From Glandiceps talaboti (taxonomy: Eukaryota > Hemichordata > Enteropneusta > Spengelidae): a stretch of 64,000 nt of DNA. This document shows positions 1 through 11,461 of the stretch, piece by piece; position 1 is the stretch's first letter; each line of letters opens with the position of its first letter. The notes below the pieces were generated by a model. The model saw nothing but the letters and a program-made list of their open reading frames with translations. It did no database searches and had not been told where the DNA came from. The stretch spans positions 18,160,001 to 18,224,000 of the forward strand of contig NC_135556.1 in the NCBI RefSeq assembly GCF_964340395.1, given 5' to 3'. The translations under genes were made by a program, and so were the position numbers.

Positions 1-46
1 TGACAACAACAAAAATTTCCTATGGTTTCCTATGTTCTGTGTCTTT

Positions 47-446
47 TAATAGGGAACGCCACTCCAGGACATAAAGGTAATTTCATAAACTTTGGGTTCT
101 GGAGAGTCATTTCATGATTTCATATAACACAATTTTCACTTGATTGCCAAGAAACACCAAATTGAAACTCTTTTTCACCTCTCTTAATCTTTCGGTGGAA
201 CACCATTGCAATCATGGGTCTTACCAGATATGATTATTCATTACATGCACGCTGAATATTCATGATTTATTTGAAGGAAGTAAACTCTTAGTAGTCATTA
301 TGCACCTGTAATGAATAAGACCCATGATGCAATAGTGTTCCACTGAAACAAGTGAAATCATGAGTGAGTGAAATCATGAAATGACTCTCCAGAACCAAAT
401 GTTTATGAAAATACTTTTATTCCATGGAGCGGCATTCCCCTTTATG
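47..446. repeat. Foldback (long inverted repeat) element, family A
   Basis: The left arm (from about 51, GGGAACGCCACTCC) and the right arm (to about 444, reverse complement GGGGAATGCCGCTCC) are inverted copies of each other over roughly 150-190 bp. Both contain TTTCATAAAC, GGTTCTGGAGAGTCATTTCA and CATGGGTCTTA. This is the structure of a foldback MITE. A diverged single-arm copy lies in an XPNPEP3 intron at about 27811-27990, so the family is dispersed. No transposase is seen. Confidence 0.75.
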
Positions 447-860
447 CCTGTAGTACCTTTCTGTGTACTATACGACATTATGCATTTGATACTTATTGAT
501 AAGTTCACATAGGACATGTTATAAACAGACCAACCACCTAGTCTTCAACTGAAGTTTTAATGACAAGACCACTTATGTTACGTGTACTTTTCCTTAGCTG
601 AATATAGAAAAATATTGAGGAAATATATATATATATTGGACATGGAACTGCCTCTGACATGCACAAGTAATTCCTAACTAATAATAGAGTATTGTATTTG
701 CCAAACAGTGTATTAAACTTGTCATTGCAGTATCGGATTGTGTGAGTTCGTGTTCAATGATTCATAAGTTAAGCTAAACTCTAGTACCCCCCCCTCCCCC
801 ACCTCAGTCATTAAATTGAATACTAGCCATGTCATTTTCATAATTGAAATGCATGCATTC

Positions 861-906
861 TTATGAATGAATGAATGAATGAATGAAGGAAGGAAGGAAG
901 GAAGGA
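861..906. repeat. (TGAA)n / (AGGA)n microsatellite
   Basis: About six TGAA units run directly into about five AGGA units; a compound simple repeat. Confidence 0.9.
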
Positions 907-1913
907 CAGGGTTTGTTAAATATTTAGTGATACACATTTGTTCAAAACTATGCATTTGATTGTTCAATATACATAATAGGAAATAAATGTGAATATGAAT
1001 ACCAAACAACAGGAAGCATTGCCTTTGTTAAAAGGAACAAAGGGGAGATATCTATTGTTTTGGTCAGTGTGGTGTGATCTGTGGACAAGACAGTGGTTCA
1101 CCCCTCACAAAACTAGATGTGGGCAGCTGTCCCTAGATTCTATAAGTTTTGGTCACAGTGTGGTGTGATCTGTGGATATGAAAGCTTAGTACTAAAATAT
1201 GGGCTGTCTTCCCTATTCCTTTGGATACAGCTTAGTATCCACATCTAGTATAAATATGGAAGAGGTTACTTTAACACCTTAAAACCTCTAATAATTCTCA
1301 GAGATAGCATTACATTATAGTAATAGGTGGGGAACACATTACTAACAGTTTTCTACACACTCGAAACAATGGGTGGGGTATTGTATGCAAGGGGAATTGG
1401 AAAAGCCTCACTGCTGGCGTTAACCAATCACATACAATAAAAAAAAGAGCAGTGCCTAAACATTGATTTTTTAAGATAAAATATTCCGAACAAAAGGGAT
1501 TGACAAATTTGTCGATATTAAAGTGTGTTTTGGGTGTGGGAGCAAGTAAGAATGGGAGTTATGTCACTGTTACAAGTACAGGCAAAGCACAAATCATGTT
1601 GATGATGAAGGACACAGGAAATGAAATTAAACTGCTTTTTTTTTCTTATTGTGGGTTAATCTAAGTTCTTTTTATCTTTAAATGTCCACAATGCATTCTT
1701 ATGGAAATCACATGAATCCACACTGTCCTGTCATTACATAAAAAACATTATTATTACCAGAGATTACTTGCATTGGTGCGTGCACATACTAGTGGTATTT
1801 TCACTGCAGCACAATACCAATGCGATCTTTCGCTACGCATGATATCGTGTGATCGTGTATGATTTTTATGGAATCAGGATATTTGCCATTTCAGATAAAC
1901 ATATGTAATAACA

Positions 1914-2098
1914 ACAGAACCCCATGACATGTGAGTTCCAGTGTGGATACTCAGAGGTATTTGTACTCGTGCTTGCAATGGTTTTCTGCTGCACTTTCAC
2001 ACGCTACACCGAGACAGTACGGGCGCAAAGAACACTGCAAGCACTCGAGCAAATACCGCGAGTATGCCACCTGGAAATCACGTGTCATGGGGTTCTGT
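1914..2098. repeat. Foldback element, family B
   Basis: ACAGAACCCCATGACA at 1914 is repeated in inverted form at the right end (TGTCATGGGGTTCTGT, ending at 2098). The arms continue inward for about 67-70 bp with roughly 80% identity, around a short centre. The open frames read through it come from the repeat. Confidence 0.75.
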
Positions 2099-2359
2099 CG
2101 TAGTATCCTGGAATAGACTTCAGGCTAGCTTTGATATCATTTTTAGTACTCTAAGTTTGATTTGAATGAATGACAACTACAAACTATCTATTATAATAAA
2201 GTCAATAATTTTGAATTATATCTTTGTGAAATTTGAAATGTTATTTTCTACTGTTAGTAGTGAAAAATGACTAAAACCAAAGGAGAACCTTATAAGTATA
2301 ATTGATACTTTCAAAACTGCCATATAAAAAGTTTGGATGAGGGGCAATATATTTATACA

Positions 2360-2440
2360 TATTGTGCCATATTTGGACATTGTGTGCCATACTTGAACAA
2401 AGCATGCCATGTTTGGACAAAACATGCCATATTTGGATGT
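2360..2440. repeat. Short tandem repeat, about 22-bp unit, 4 copies
   Basis: Variants of TGCCATATTTGGACAAA recur four times in tandem just downstream of the PAICS exon 3 donor. Confidence 0.7.
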
Positions 2441-2541
2441 ATAGCATACAAGGTTGCGATATATCAAAAATATCCATAGCAGTGTGAACAAGCAAACAAA
2501 TGATTGTCGTCATCCATCACCCATAAGTCATCATCTTTTAC

Positions 2542-4062
2542 CTTGTAGAAGTATTCTGACTTGACGGGACAGAAGCGATATCCTTCCTTCACACCCTCAT
2601 GACGACGCAGAAAAGACCCTGTGGCTACTCTTCTAGTTACAAACTCCAATGGAATCATATCACAGTTGATACCAATGAAGGCTGTATCTGTATGTTGTTT
2701 GATGAAATGGCTTTTAATTCCTGAAAAGGAAACGAAAAGGAAAAATATCTAGATGACAACACTTCTAAAGTTGTTGTGTTGAGAGGGACAGTCTCATAGC
2801 TTATTTTATGGTCAACTACACTGACAGAGATGGAAGTAAATGGGTGACATTCCCACTAGTCTAGTGCTATCCATGGCATCAAATCTCAAGGTCTCTCTTT
2901 ACCTATCAGAGATATAGGTGATCAGACAACAGACTTGGGTCAGAAACCACTCCACATTCTAAACACCAGTGTGGGTCTATAGGGTCTGACTGATTGAATG
3001 GAATTCCTTACCTGCATTGTTCAGAAGTTCAAAAAGTTTACTTGTAGTAGCTGTGGATATGGCAGCTTTGCCTTTCATGTCATGGGCTCTGGCTCCATCA
3101 CCAGCCGTGATTCTGTCTTTGGACTGTAGTAGGACTTGATTATTGGGAAGTTCATAGACAATTTTAGTCTTGCCTTCAATGAGAGCTTTTCCAGGTGTGA
3201 TGTCTAGAGAAATCAATCAATTGATCCAAGGTCAATGAAACAAGCATTTCAAACTCTCTTAAACCATTGATAATGACTGTCTAGGAATTTTCCTTTCAAT
3301 TTTCAGCATTACAAAAGGGATGAAATGTGTATACATTTAAGGAACTGTTGCAAGTGAAGTTCATATGCCTGTCTGTCTGTGTCTGCATGTATGTATGTAT
3401 GTATGTATGTATGTATGTATGTATGTATGTATGTATGTATGTATGTATGTATGTATGTATGTATGTATGTATGTATGTATGCATGCATGCATATCAGTCT
3501 GATATAATTTGATAACTTCTTAGATCAGTAAATGCACATAGTTTTTAGTTTAAGATTAACATTTCACAACATACGAATATCTATCACCACGTCCATGCTT
3601 AACCCATGGAAGTGTCACAGTGGGTGATATTTCCATTGTTATTTAAACCAAATTTGCTTAGAAATAATAGCATTGGATATAAAAAGGCTACCACATATTG
3701 CAATGTGTTTTAATATCATACTATGACTGGGGTACTGTGTGCCCGGGGCATCTCACATGGTACAGCAAGCATGTGAATGAGAGATTTCCTTTCTGATTAT
3801 ACGTACCCTTGCCTAGAATCCAAGCAATGGGAAAATTTTGAATTTTGTTTTCCCCCTCAAGCTTGCCTTTATCTGCTCTCCATGCACGAGTCCACTTACT
3901 AGTTAATAAAGAATGGCCTAGCACACCACTCTTGTTTTTTACACTCTCTGCTGTATAAAATTTACTATTAAAGAGTCAAAAAAGCGCAATGAAATATTAC
4001 ACTAATGTATAAATTTAAATTTCACACTAGCTGTTATCAAGCTACAACTTCCTACCTGACAT
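2542..4062 (-). CDS. PAICS: PAICS, bifunctional SAICAR synthetase / AIR carboxylase (5' part only)
   Basis: Three coding exons on the minus strand, all with GT-AG junctions: 4062-4056 (only 7 coding nt, ATG TCA G), 3203-3012 and 2720-2542. The phases join into one 126-aa frame. It begins [20 protein letters not shown] and continues with [19 protein letters not shown], then [17 protein letters not shown] and GVKEGYRF. These match the N-terminal SAICAR synthetase domain of animal PAICS, including the GKT and SKDRITAGD nucleotide/substrate loops. In animals the enzyme couples CAIR to aspartate and also carboxylates AIR, in the cytosolic purine pathway. The remaining SAICAR synthetase part and the AIR carboxylase domain lie off the left edge. 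The gene is divergent from PPAT, the pathway's first enzyme. Identification is secure; the donor at 2542 is inferred from phase and homology. Confidence 0.95.
3385..3490. repeat. (ATGT)n microsatellite in PAICS intron 1
   Basis: About 25 uninterrupted tetranucleotide units, open on both strands (translates as YVCM or HTYI repeats). It is not coding. Confidence 0.95.
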
Positions 4063-4149
4063 TTTGCCTTGTCTTCGGTATTAGACGAGCCGCCGTGTAT
4101 GTTGAGCACTTGCCTTGAAATGGTTTCTTCACGCTCTTTGCAGCTGATC

Positions 4150-4161
4150 AACCACGTGGTT
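4150..4161. promoter_or_regulatory. Palindromic E-box AACCACGTGGTT
   Basis: A perfect 12-bp palindrome with a CACGTG core, about 90 bp upstream of the PAICS start codon. It is a possible MYC/MAX or USF site. Confidence 0.5.
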
Positions 4162-4398
4162 TGGAGGGCAGCCTTTTCACTGATGTGGACCTACGCGTCA
4201 ATTAAAAATAACGAATAAAATGATCTGGTTTTCTCTCTTTACGTGTATAACTTCCGGTACTTTTGTTTTTATCGGAAATTACAATCAAAAGATGTCATTG
4301 TGTTTATTTTCTTTTGATTTATTTGTTTTGAAAATATTTGTTGTATAATATTTTGTGGAATAATACATATACATGCTTAATATTGTCAAGCAAATGAA

Positions 4399-4410
4399 TT
4401 TTGGCGCGAA
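4399..4410 (+). promoter_or_regulatory. E2F-like site
   Basis: TTTTGGCGCGAA matches the E2F consensus core (TTTSGCGC) and lies mid-promoter between PAICS and PPAT. Confidence 0.4.
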
Positions 4411-4633
4411 TGTAACACATGTGGCCGGAAATGCTCAAGGCCATACATTAGACTCAACAGATCTTTCCATTTCATGCTTTAAGAATACAAAATAGGTTCA
4501 TATATATTAATCCTTTAGTCATATTCATTCATACAGAGCAAATAAGACCGCTAAGAGTACGGCGTAAAGGTAAATGACAACAAGAAGCTACACTTACCCT
4601 TGAATTTTTACCAAATTGGAAATGGTATAACCT

Positions 4634-4645
4634 CACGCATGCGCA
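4634..4645. promoter_or_regulatory. NRF-1-like site
   Basis: CACGCATGCGCA differs from the palindromic NRF-1 consensus YGCGCAYGCGCR at one position. It lies about 290 bp upstream of the PPAT start codon. Confidence 0.5.
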
Positions 4646-4932
4646 CAAACGACTACCGGCGTTTTCTCACTCCAGCCCAGCCTGGCCGACGTGCATGTTG
4701 AGTGAATAATACGCGACTAAAATTGAGAGATAGGAGTGTTAATTCGAATTTCAACATATATTGAAGATATTAAGTACAGTGAAAGGGCGATCAGCTACAC
4801 GATTTACCAGGACAGGGTCTTTACATTTGGTAACCGATCACCAACTCCTGTAAAGACGTTTTTTTTTACTCGATCAGCTGCTGTCTGTCACACACTGTGA
4901 CCGTGTCTGTATATATATCTTCAGCGTCGATA

Positions 4933-7900
4933 ATGGCTGACTGTGGAGAAAGTGAACTCGATGGTTTGCAGGAAGCCTGTGGTATATTTGGTGTTGTTGC
5001 TTGTGGTGAATGGCCAACACAGTTAGATGTGGCTCACGTTATTACGCTAGGTTTGGTTGCTTTGCAACATCGGTAAGTATAATCACATGAAATGGAGAAC
5101 ACAACTGTTTTTGTTTGATGACCTTTTCGCTCGAATATTATACATGTGTGTAACGCGTCGTCAGTAACTTAGTAAGCTACTACTCGTAACAGACCGTATA
5201 TGTTATCACTATCAGAAACCAAGTTCAGCAGCAATAACAAAAGGTAACAAAACTAGTAATGAGATCAGATGAAAGTCAAAGTTTGGTCTATTAACTTCTA
5301 ATATTTATATTGTAATTACTTGAAAGCGTGGTTGGTAACAAAAAGTGCTCAAACTCTCCCCCACGATGTTCCTTTCCTTGAGAGGGTGATTTATTTTTTG
5401 AACGTGTATTGGTGAAGCTGCTTTTAATATTGTTGTCATGTTTGGTGACGTGCCTCATTCACATCCTCTGGCCTTAGAATTTGTCATTAAAAAAGCAGAA
5501 CAACAGAAGTCGTAAATGTGTTCATTCAATAGGACTTAATTAGCGTGTGATGATATAAACAGTCTGTTAACAGTGTAAAAATAAAATATGGCCAATATGT
5601 TTTCATAGTTGTTAACCTTCATTTTAACAACTTATTTGAAGCAGTACAATCAGTCAGTAATATCGATAAAAAAAACCCACAAAAATACAATTTATTACAT
5701 GTAAGCTTACCACAAAGATATTGCAGTATTCTTGAAGAATCTCCAGATCATGCTTCCATACTACCATATTTTAACACAATTTCCTTTTGTAACAATAAAA
5801 TTCTAAATTTTTGTTTAGCTTCATTAATTCACACAACCATGGTTATACAACAGTGCTACATAATGATAGATTCTTGCTGAAAAAAGGAGAACTGGTTATT
5901 TGGCATAAATGTGAACTTGGGAAGTTTCATAAAATCTGACAGCCCACTTCAAAATACCCCACTAATGTTGTTTTTTTTATCATAGGAGAGGTTTAATAGT
6001 TCAGATAAGGCATGCATATTTTATTAAACCTCAGCAGTGATTTGAAGAAAAAGTCTTGCGTTTTTAAAAAAAGTAACCAACAGTATTTTATTCATTGTAT
6101 TGATTTTCTTTAAAGTCCTCAGCTGGCCCAGCTCAAAGGTGTACTTGTTAAATATGCAAATCAATCAATGTATTGTTCACGAGACAAAGACTCCAGGTTT
6201 AAATTTAGTATTGTTCAGGAAGTTTGAGATTCGGTTGCAGACTACTGGATACTAACAGCCATTTAAAAAAAGTACTCCATCAAACAAAGTATTGTTTTCC
6301 TTTACTTTGAATGAGAAACTGATAATGCTGTGTTCCCATAGTAACCATGATGTTTGGGGTATCTGCTTTGTATGCCTGTCAATAGCTTAGAAAGGTGATA
6401 ATGGGGACACCGAAATAAGAATAGTGCAAAGAAATTAAAATGTTGCACAGACAATTCATGTTTAAAGTGAAGGATTACTTAAATCATAGACCCTACACAA
6501 AAATTAAGTTCAGTGAATATTGTTTTCTCCAAAAAATGATGTTTGGTATAGTATTGCAATGATCGACTTTCTCATGTTTACGTGTATTATGTGATATTTG
6601 GAGGACCAGGGTGAAAGCCAGTCAAATCATAGACAGTGGAGGGGAGACCCTCCACTGTCTATGGTCAAATTTATATCATGCTTGAACTCCCAATAACCAG
6701 TTTTACGTCATGTCATGTTTAGCCCTTATCGGCACTCCCTGGTCTTTTTGTGTCTGTGAAGTGGTAACTGATAGGGTGGTTAAAAATGTATATTTACAGA
6801 CTACCCGTATAGAACCCTGAGTTCATTCCAGAGTCATTTTCTGCCTATCAGCCTTTTTTTGCAGCTAAATTTTAATCCTAAAAATGGCCTTTAAAAACAT
6901 GATACATCATGTAAGGCTTTAGAACCATGGATGTTGGAGAGAGACGTTGTCGATGGTACAATTCACTGTCTATGGTCAAATTTATATCATGCTTGAACTC
7001 CCAATAACCAGTTTTACGTCATGTCATGTTTAGCCCTTATCGGCACTCCCTGGTCTTTTTGTGTCTGTGAAGTGGTAACTGATAGGGTGGTTAAAAATGT
7101 ATATTTACAGACTACCCGTATAGAACCCTGAGTTCATTCCAGAGTCATTTTCTGCCTATCAGCCTTTTTTTGCAGCTAAATTTTAATCCTAAAAATGGCT
7201 TTTAAAAACATGATACATCATGTAAGGCTTTAGAACCATGGATGTTGGAGAGAGACGTTGTCGATGGTACAATTCACTATTCCTTCAAATGTGTTGCATG
7301 GCTTCGTATTCACAAATTAGGATGGAGTCAGTTTACTGGCTGAACCTATTACTACTATTCATAGCTGCATATTCAACCAGTAGAAAGACTAATGAGAATG
7401 AAAATCGTAACTTTTTATTTTTATTTTTAGACTTCCATATCGTTTAAATAAAAGTGAAATGTTTTTAAAGGAAAGAATATCATTTTCACAATTCATGAGT
7501 CTGAGCATAGATGTATTACATTTACTGTTCACTAATACAACCATGATTGGTGTCATTATAAAAGCACTAACTTCTTACAGATCTTGGGAATGATTTCAGC
7601 CTTGTTCACAAGGACATGTATTGTCAGGGGGGGGTGGGGGGTCACCTTTTTATGCTTGTGACTTTGTCCTTGTTTAAAAAGAAAGCAGGCAAAACTTGAA
7701 ACCAAATATTTCTTTATCAAAAACCGTGCAGTATGACTTTAACCGCAACTTACTAATTAATGACTTAATATAAATTAGTTATTTATTCACTTGCAGTGTG
7801 CCCTCTAACGATAGCCAAATTTTGTTGTTGTGAGTCAAAATGAGAAAAACTGGGATTTATTGTGAGTCACCACATAGTAAGAGATGGGGGAACACCAAAT

Positions 7901-9883
7901 TTTGGTGTCACTAGAAATTGTGTGTGTCAGTGGTGTGTCAAATTGGCTTCGAGGGCACACTGCTCACTTGAGTACAGTACTAAAATTTTAACCAGTACAC
8001 ACAACACACTTTTGATAAGTTGAGTGATTGCAATCAGTCTTGTTCACTCATGATACAGTGAACAAGACTGACATGTTTATACTCACATGTTCTCAAAGTT
8101 TTGATTCAACTTGCCCATACAAACAGTTTGACAAAAACTATTTGTTTCTCACCTACCGGGATAATCACCTTACTCTGTACTAGTGAAATTATAACATTTG
8201 TGAAATATGAATCTCAGAGGAACTGTGAGACATAGTTACAAATTATTATAAACTCATTACCATCGCGTCGATTGACACCAGGGATTGAGAGCGTTGTCAG
8301 GTCTATCCTGTATGACTTCTGGAAAAACATAGCCTAACAAACATAAGAGTGTGTCCCTATTGGCATACTAATTGGCCTGGTCTTCACTTTTTTAAAGTAG
8401 AAGACTACATTGGAAAAATTGAAAATATGCTCGAAATTTCCAGTTTCATTATCAAATTCTATATCAGAAATATTCATCAATTCATTCATCAAAGTAATTT
8501 TTTTTTTCATAGGGGTCAAGAAAGTGCTGGGATTATCACAAGTCTGGGAGTTAACACCAAGAAGTTTTACAAACACAAGGGAATGGGACTAGTCAATGCT
8601 ATATTTACTGAGGACCATCTGGCCAAGCTGAAAGGCAATCTTGGAATAGGCCACACTAGGTATTCAACAGCTGGTAGTTCAGAACTGACAAATTGTCAGC
8701 CATTTGATGTCGATACAATCCATGGACGAATTGCAGTCGCACATAACGGAGAGCTTGTCAACGCTTTACCGCTTCGGAAAAGGGTAACTACTTTTTGTCT
8801 ATTTGATGATATGAATGAGTGTATGCCCTTTATAGAATCAGGCATATTAAAACATTTTGTAATTATTCATAATTGGACTACAACCAGTTTATTTATATAG
8901 ATATGGCAACCAAGCGGTATAATAAAAGTAGGAACAATTCTGTGACTACTGTGAATTCATTGATTAATTTACAGGTCATAATCTTTGCTCAGTTTGAAGG
9001 TTATGTGTTCACTTCATTACAAATAGCATCACAGTTGTACATAAAGAACCATTTCTTGAACCGTAGCGACAACATTTGCCTTTTTCAACATGGTACAAAA
9101 TTGTCTAGCTAGGCTGGGGTATGCATGTGTGAAAACGATTTGTTCTTACATGTAGCTGCACTACAGGTGTTTCAAAGTATAAAGTATCTGGGTGTCACAA
9201 CTGATTGATCGTACAGACAATGCCATTGAGGAAAGTGTCTTGTAATAAATTGTATTTGTTCACAGAATACCACTGCCTGATGTCAAGGTGATAGACATAT
9301 ACAGCACTGTACACATTGTGTATTGTAAAGTCTGCACATGGGGTGCATAGCCTTCATGTGAAAGTTTTACAGGACTGACGTGACAGATTCACTGGCTATA
9401 AGTAGCGTCTGCCTGTGGCATTGTCACTCAATCATTGGTGCTGTGATAAAAGATCTACTTTCTTTATAGACTTTAAAATTTAGAGAAAATGGCAGGTCAC
9501 CGTAGGACCCAATAAAATATATGGTGCACACAAAGACTGTGTTCATAAAGTGTACTCTTGTACTTTGCAAAAAGAAAGTTGTACAAAGTACACTCTCAGC
9601 ATGATCTCACTTGATATACTTACTCCCAGTGTTGGTTTTAAACGTCAAATAAAGAAAAGATTACTTTTCTGTAGGCTATTGTGATTGTAGTGTCTTTGTT
9701 AGGATCAGGGGTAGTTTGATCAAGCCTACATAGACTAAGATGTCATCACCTATGGTGTAATGGTGCAGAACTATGTACCTTTATAAAATATATGGGGAAC
9801 TCGAGCAGATATTACCTAGGAGTAAGAACACTCACTCAAGAAAAGCAGCAACAAAAAAGCAAACAACAACAGCAACACACACG

Positions 9884-9928
<45 letters not shown>

Positions 9929-11369
9929 TTTTGTCAAAATAATGAATAATTTGTAGTAAGAAATGAATTATCCCCAGTCATCAAGTTTATGGAATGTTGA
10001 AAGATATTATATATTTTTAGATCCTATATAAATATACTCAAATTATGATGAAATATAAAGTTGTTTATTAACATGAGGGATGCCACTTTTCCTATTTTGG
10101 GTAGTTGTTTCTGCAATCAAAACAATAAGAATGAACTGTGTCTTAATTAAGTTTGTCACAGTTTGTGTATAATATCTCTTCCTCACATTAATTTGTAATG
10201 AGATTCATATGATGTTGGATTCCACTTATGGGCGCAGTGTTTTTGCTAGGGGTGGTAAGTAGGTAAAATCTACCCGAGTTCCCCTGTCGTGGGTTCCCCA
10301 GCAAGATTATGGCATAATGTATGGGGAAACTATGCCACTTTTACTGTATTCTCCCATTCTGTTACCACGGTCAGTGTTTTTGCTAAGGTTTGGGAACCCC
10401 GGTAACAGAAAGGGGGAAAGAGGTAAAACTGGTAGTGCTTCCCATGCAATGTATCATAGTTTAGGTGGGGAACCCCGGTAGATTTTACCTACTTACCGCC
10501 CTTAAATAAAACACTGACGGTTCCCAGACCTTAGCAAAAACACAAGGACATTTCAATGCATGCAGTGACGCTAATGTGTGGTGTTGGTTTATTATTGGAG
10601 GTAACTTATGTCACAAACTCTGCTTATCTTTCATATCATTGTTGCTTTTGTCTAGAGAAAGGAACTCGATGCTGTAACAGTGCATTTCTACTTTTTTTGT
10701 CTTAGGTATTAACACATGGTGTTGGTTTGTCTACTGGAAGCGACAGTGAACTTATCACACAGTTGTTGTCATTTACACCACCCCAAGGAGAGCCAAACGG
10801 TCCTGACTGGCCTGCCAGAATACGTCAGTTAATGACAGAAACGAGAACAGCATATTCCTTGGCAATAATGTACGAAGACAGTATATATGCTGTTAGGGAT
10901 CCATATGGTAACAGACCACTATGTATTGGCAAGTTGGTGTCTCCTGCAGGGTATTCAGGTATGTGTCAATATAGCAAGGCTATTATTGGACATCACAGAT
11001 ACCGCTTTGTTGATCATCATGACAAACATATTCACAAAGTGACATGGATCAGAGATGAGTGTGATGATGTAGAAGTGGCGGGAAAGGGGGATATGAACAA
11101 ACAATGACAAGATATCATATCATATATTATACCAGTATATTGATGGCACAAATCTAGAGATCTGATGCCTATGGTAATAGACTGTAATGTATTGGCAAGT
11201 TGGTGTCTGCAGTAGGGAGCATACAGTTCAGAAAAAGATCACAGACTCCAGTTAATTGGAGGATTCATAGCATATCAGACTAGATATATTACACAAATAT
11301 TTTCATTATTCTAGAGAGAATCTTGTTTATGGTATATTATCAATAATATCATCGGCTAAAAGTTGCTGG

Positions 11370-11461
<92 letters not shown>

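Larger units (their letters stand above)
1..2541. other. Repeat-rich non-coding stretch, probably PAICS intron 3
   Basis: No exon-like coding sequence was recognised on either strand. The PAICS reading frame leaves its third coding exon at 2542 and must resume to the left, but I could not find the next exon (the rest of the SAICAR synthetase domain) here. The stretch holds foldback elements, a (TGAA)n/(AGGA)n tract at about 861-906, a short duplicated block at about 1050-1190 (both copies carry GTGTGGTGTGATCTGTGGA), and a small tandem repeat at 2360-2440. Short open frames at 1931-2165 lie inside a foldback element and are not genes. Confidence 0.6.
4063..4932. promoter_or_regulatory. Bidirectional promoter between PAICS and PPAT
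   Basis: 870 bp separate the two start codons and must hold both promoters and 5' UTRs. Sites visible by eye are a 12-bp palindrome with a CACGTG E-box (4150-4161), an E2F-like TTTTGGCGCGAA (4399-4410), an NRF-1-like CACGCATGCGCA (4634-4645) and several ETS cores (CTTCCGG at 4251, CCGGAAA near 4434). NRF-1 control has been reported for the human GPAT-AIRC locus and PAICS/PPAT are known MYC targets, so the pattern fits. No strong TATA box is evident, as is usual for bidirectional housekeeping promoters. Function is inferred. Confidence 0.75.

Noticed and set aside
1931-2165. Two overlapping small open frames
   Set aside because: They lie inside an inverted-repeat element, overlap in different frames and have no recognisable protein.
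8349-8900. A 183-codon open frame covering PPAT exon 2
   Set aside because: Only 8513-8783 is exon. The open frame runs by chance into both introns; homology and splice sites define the limits.
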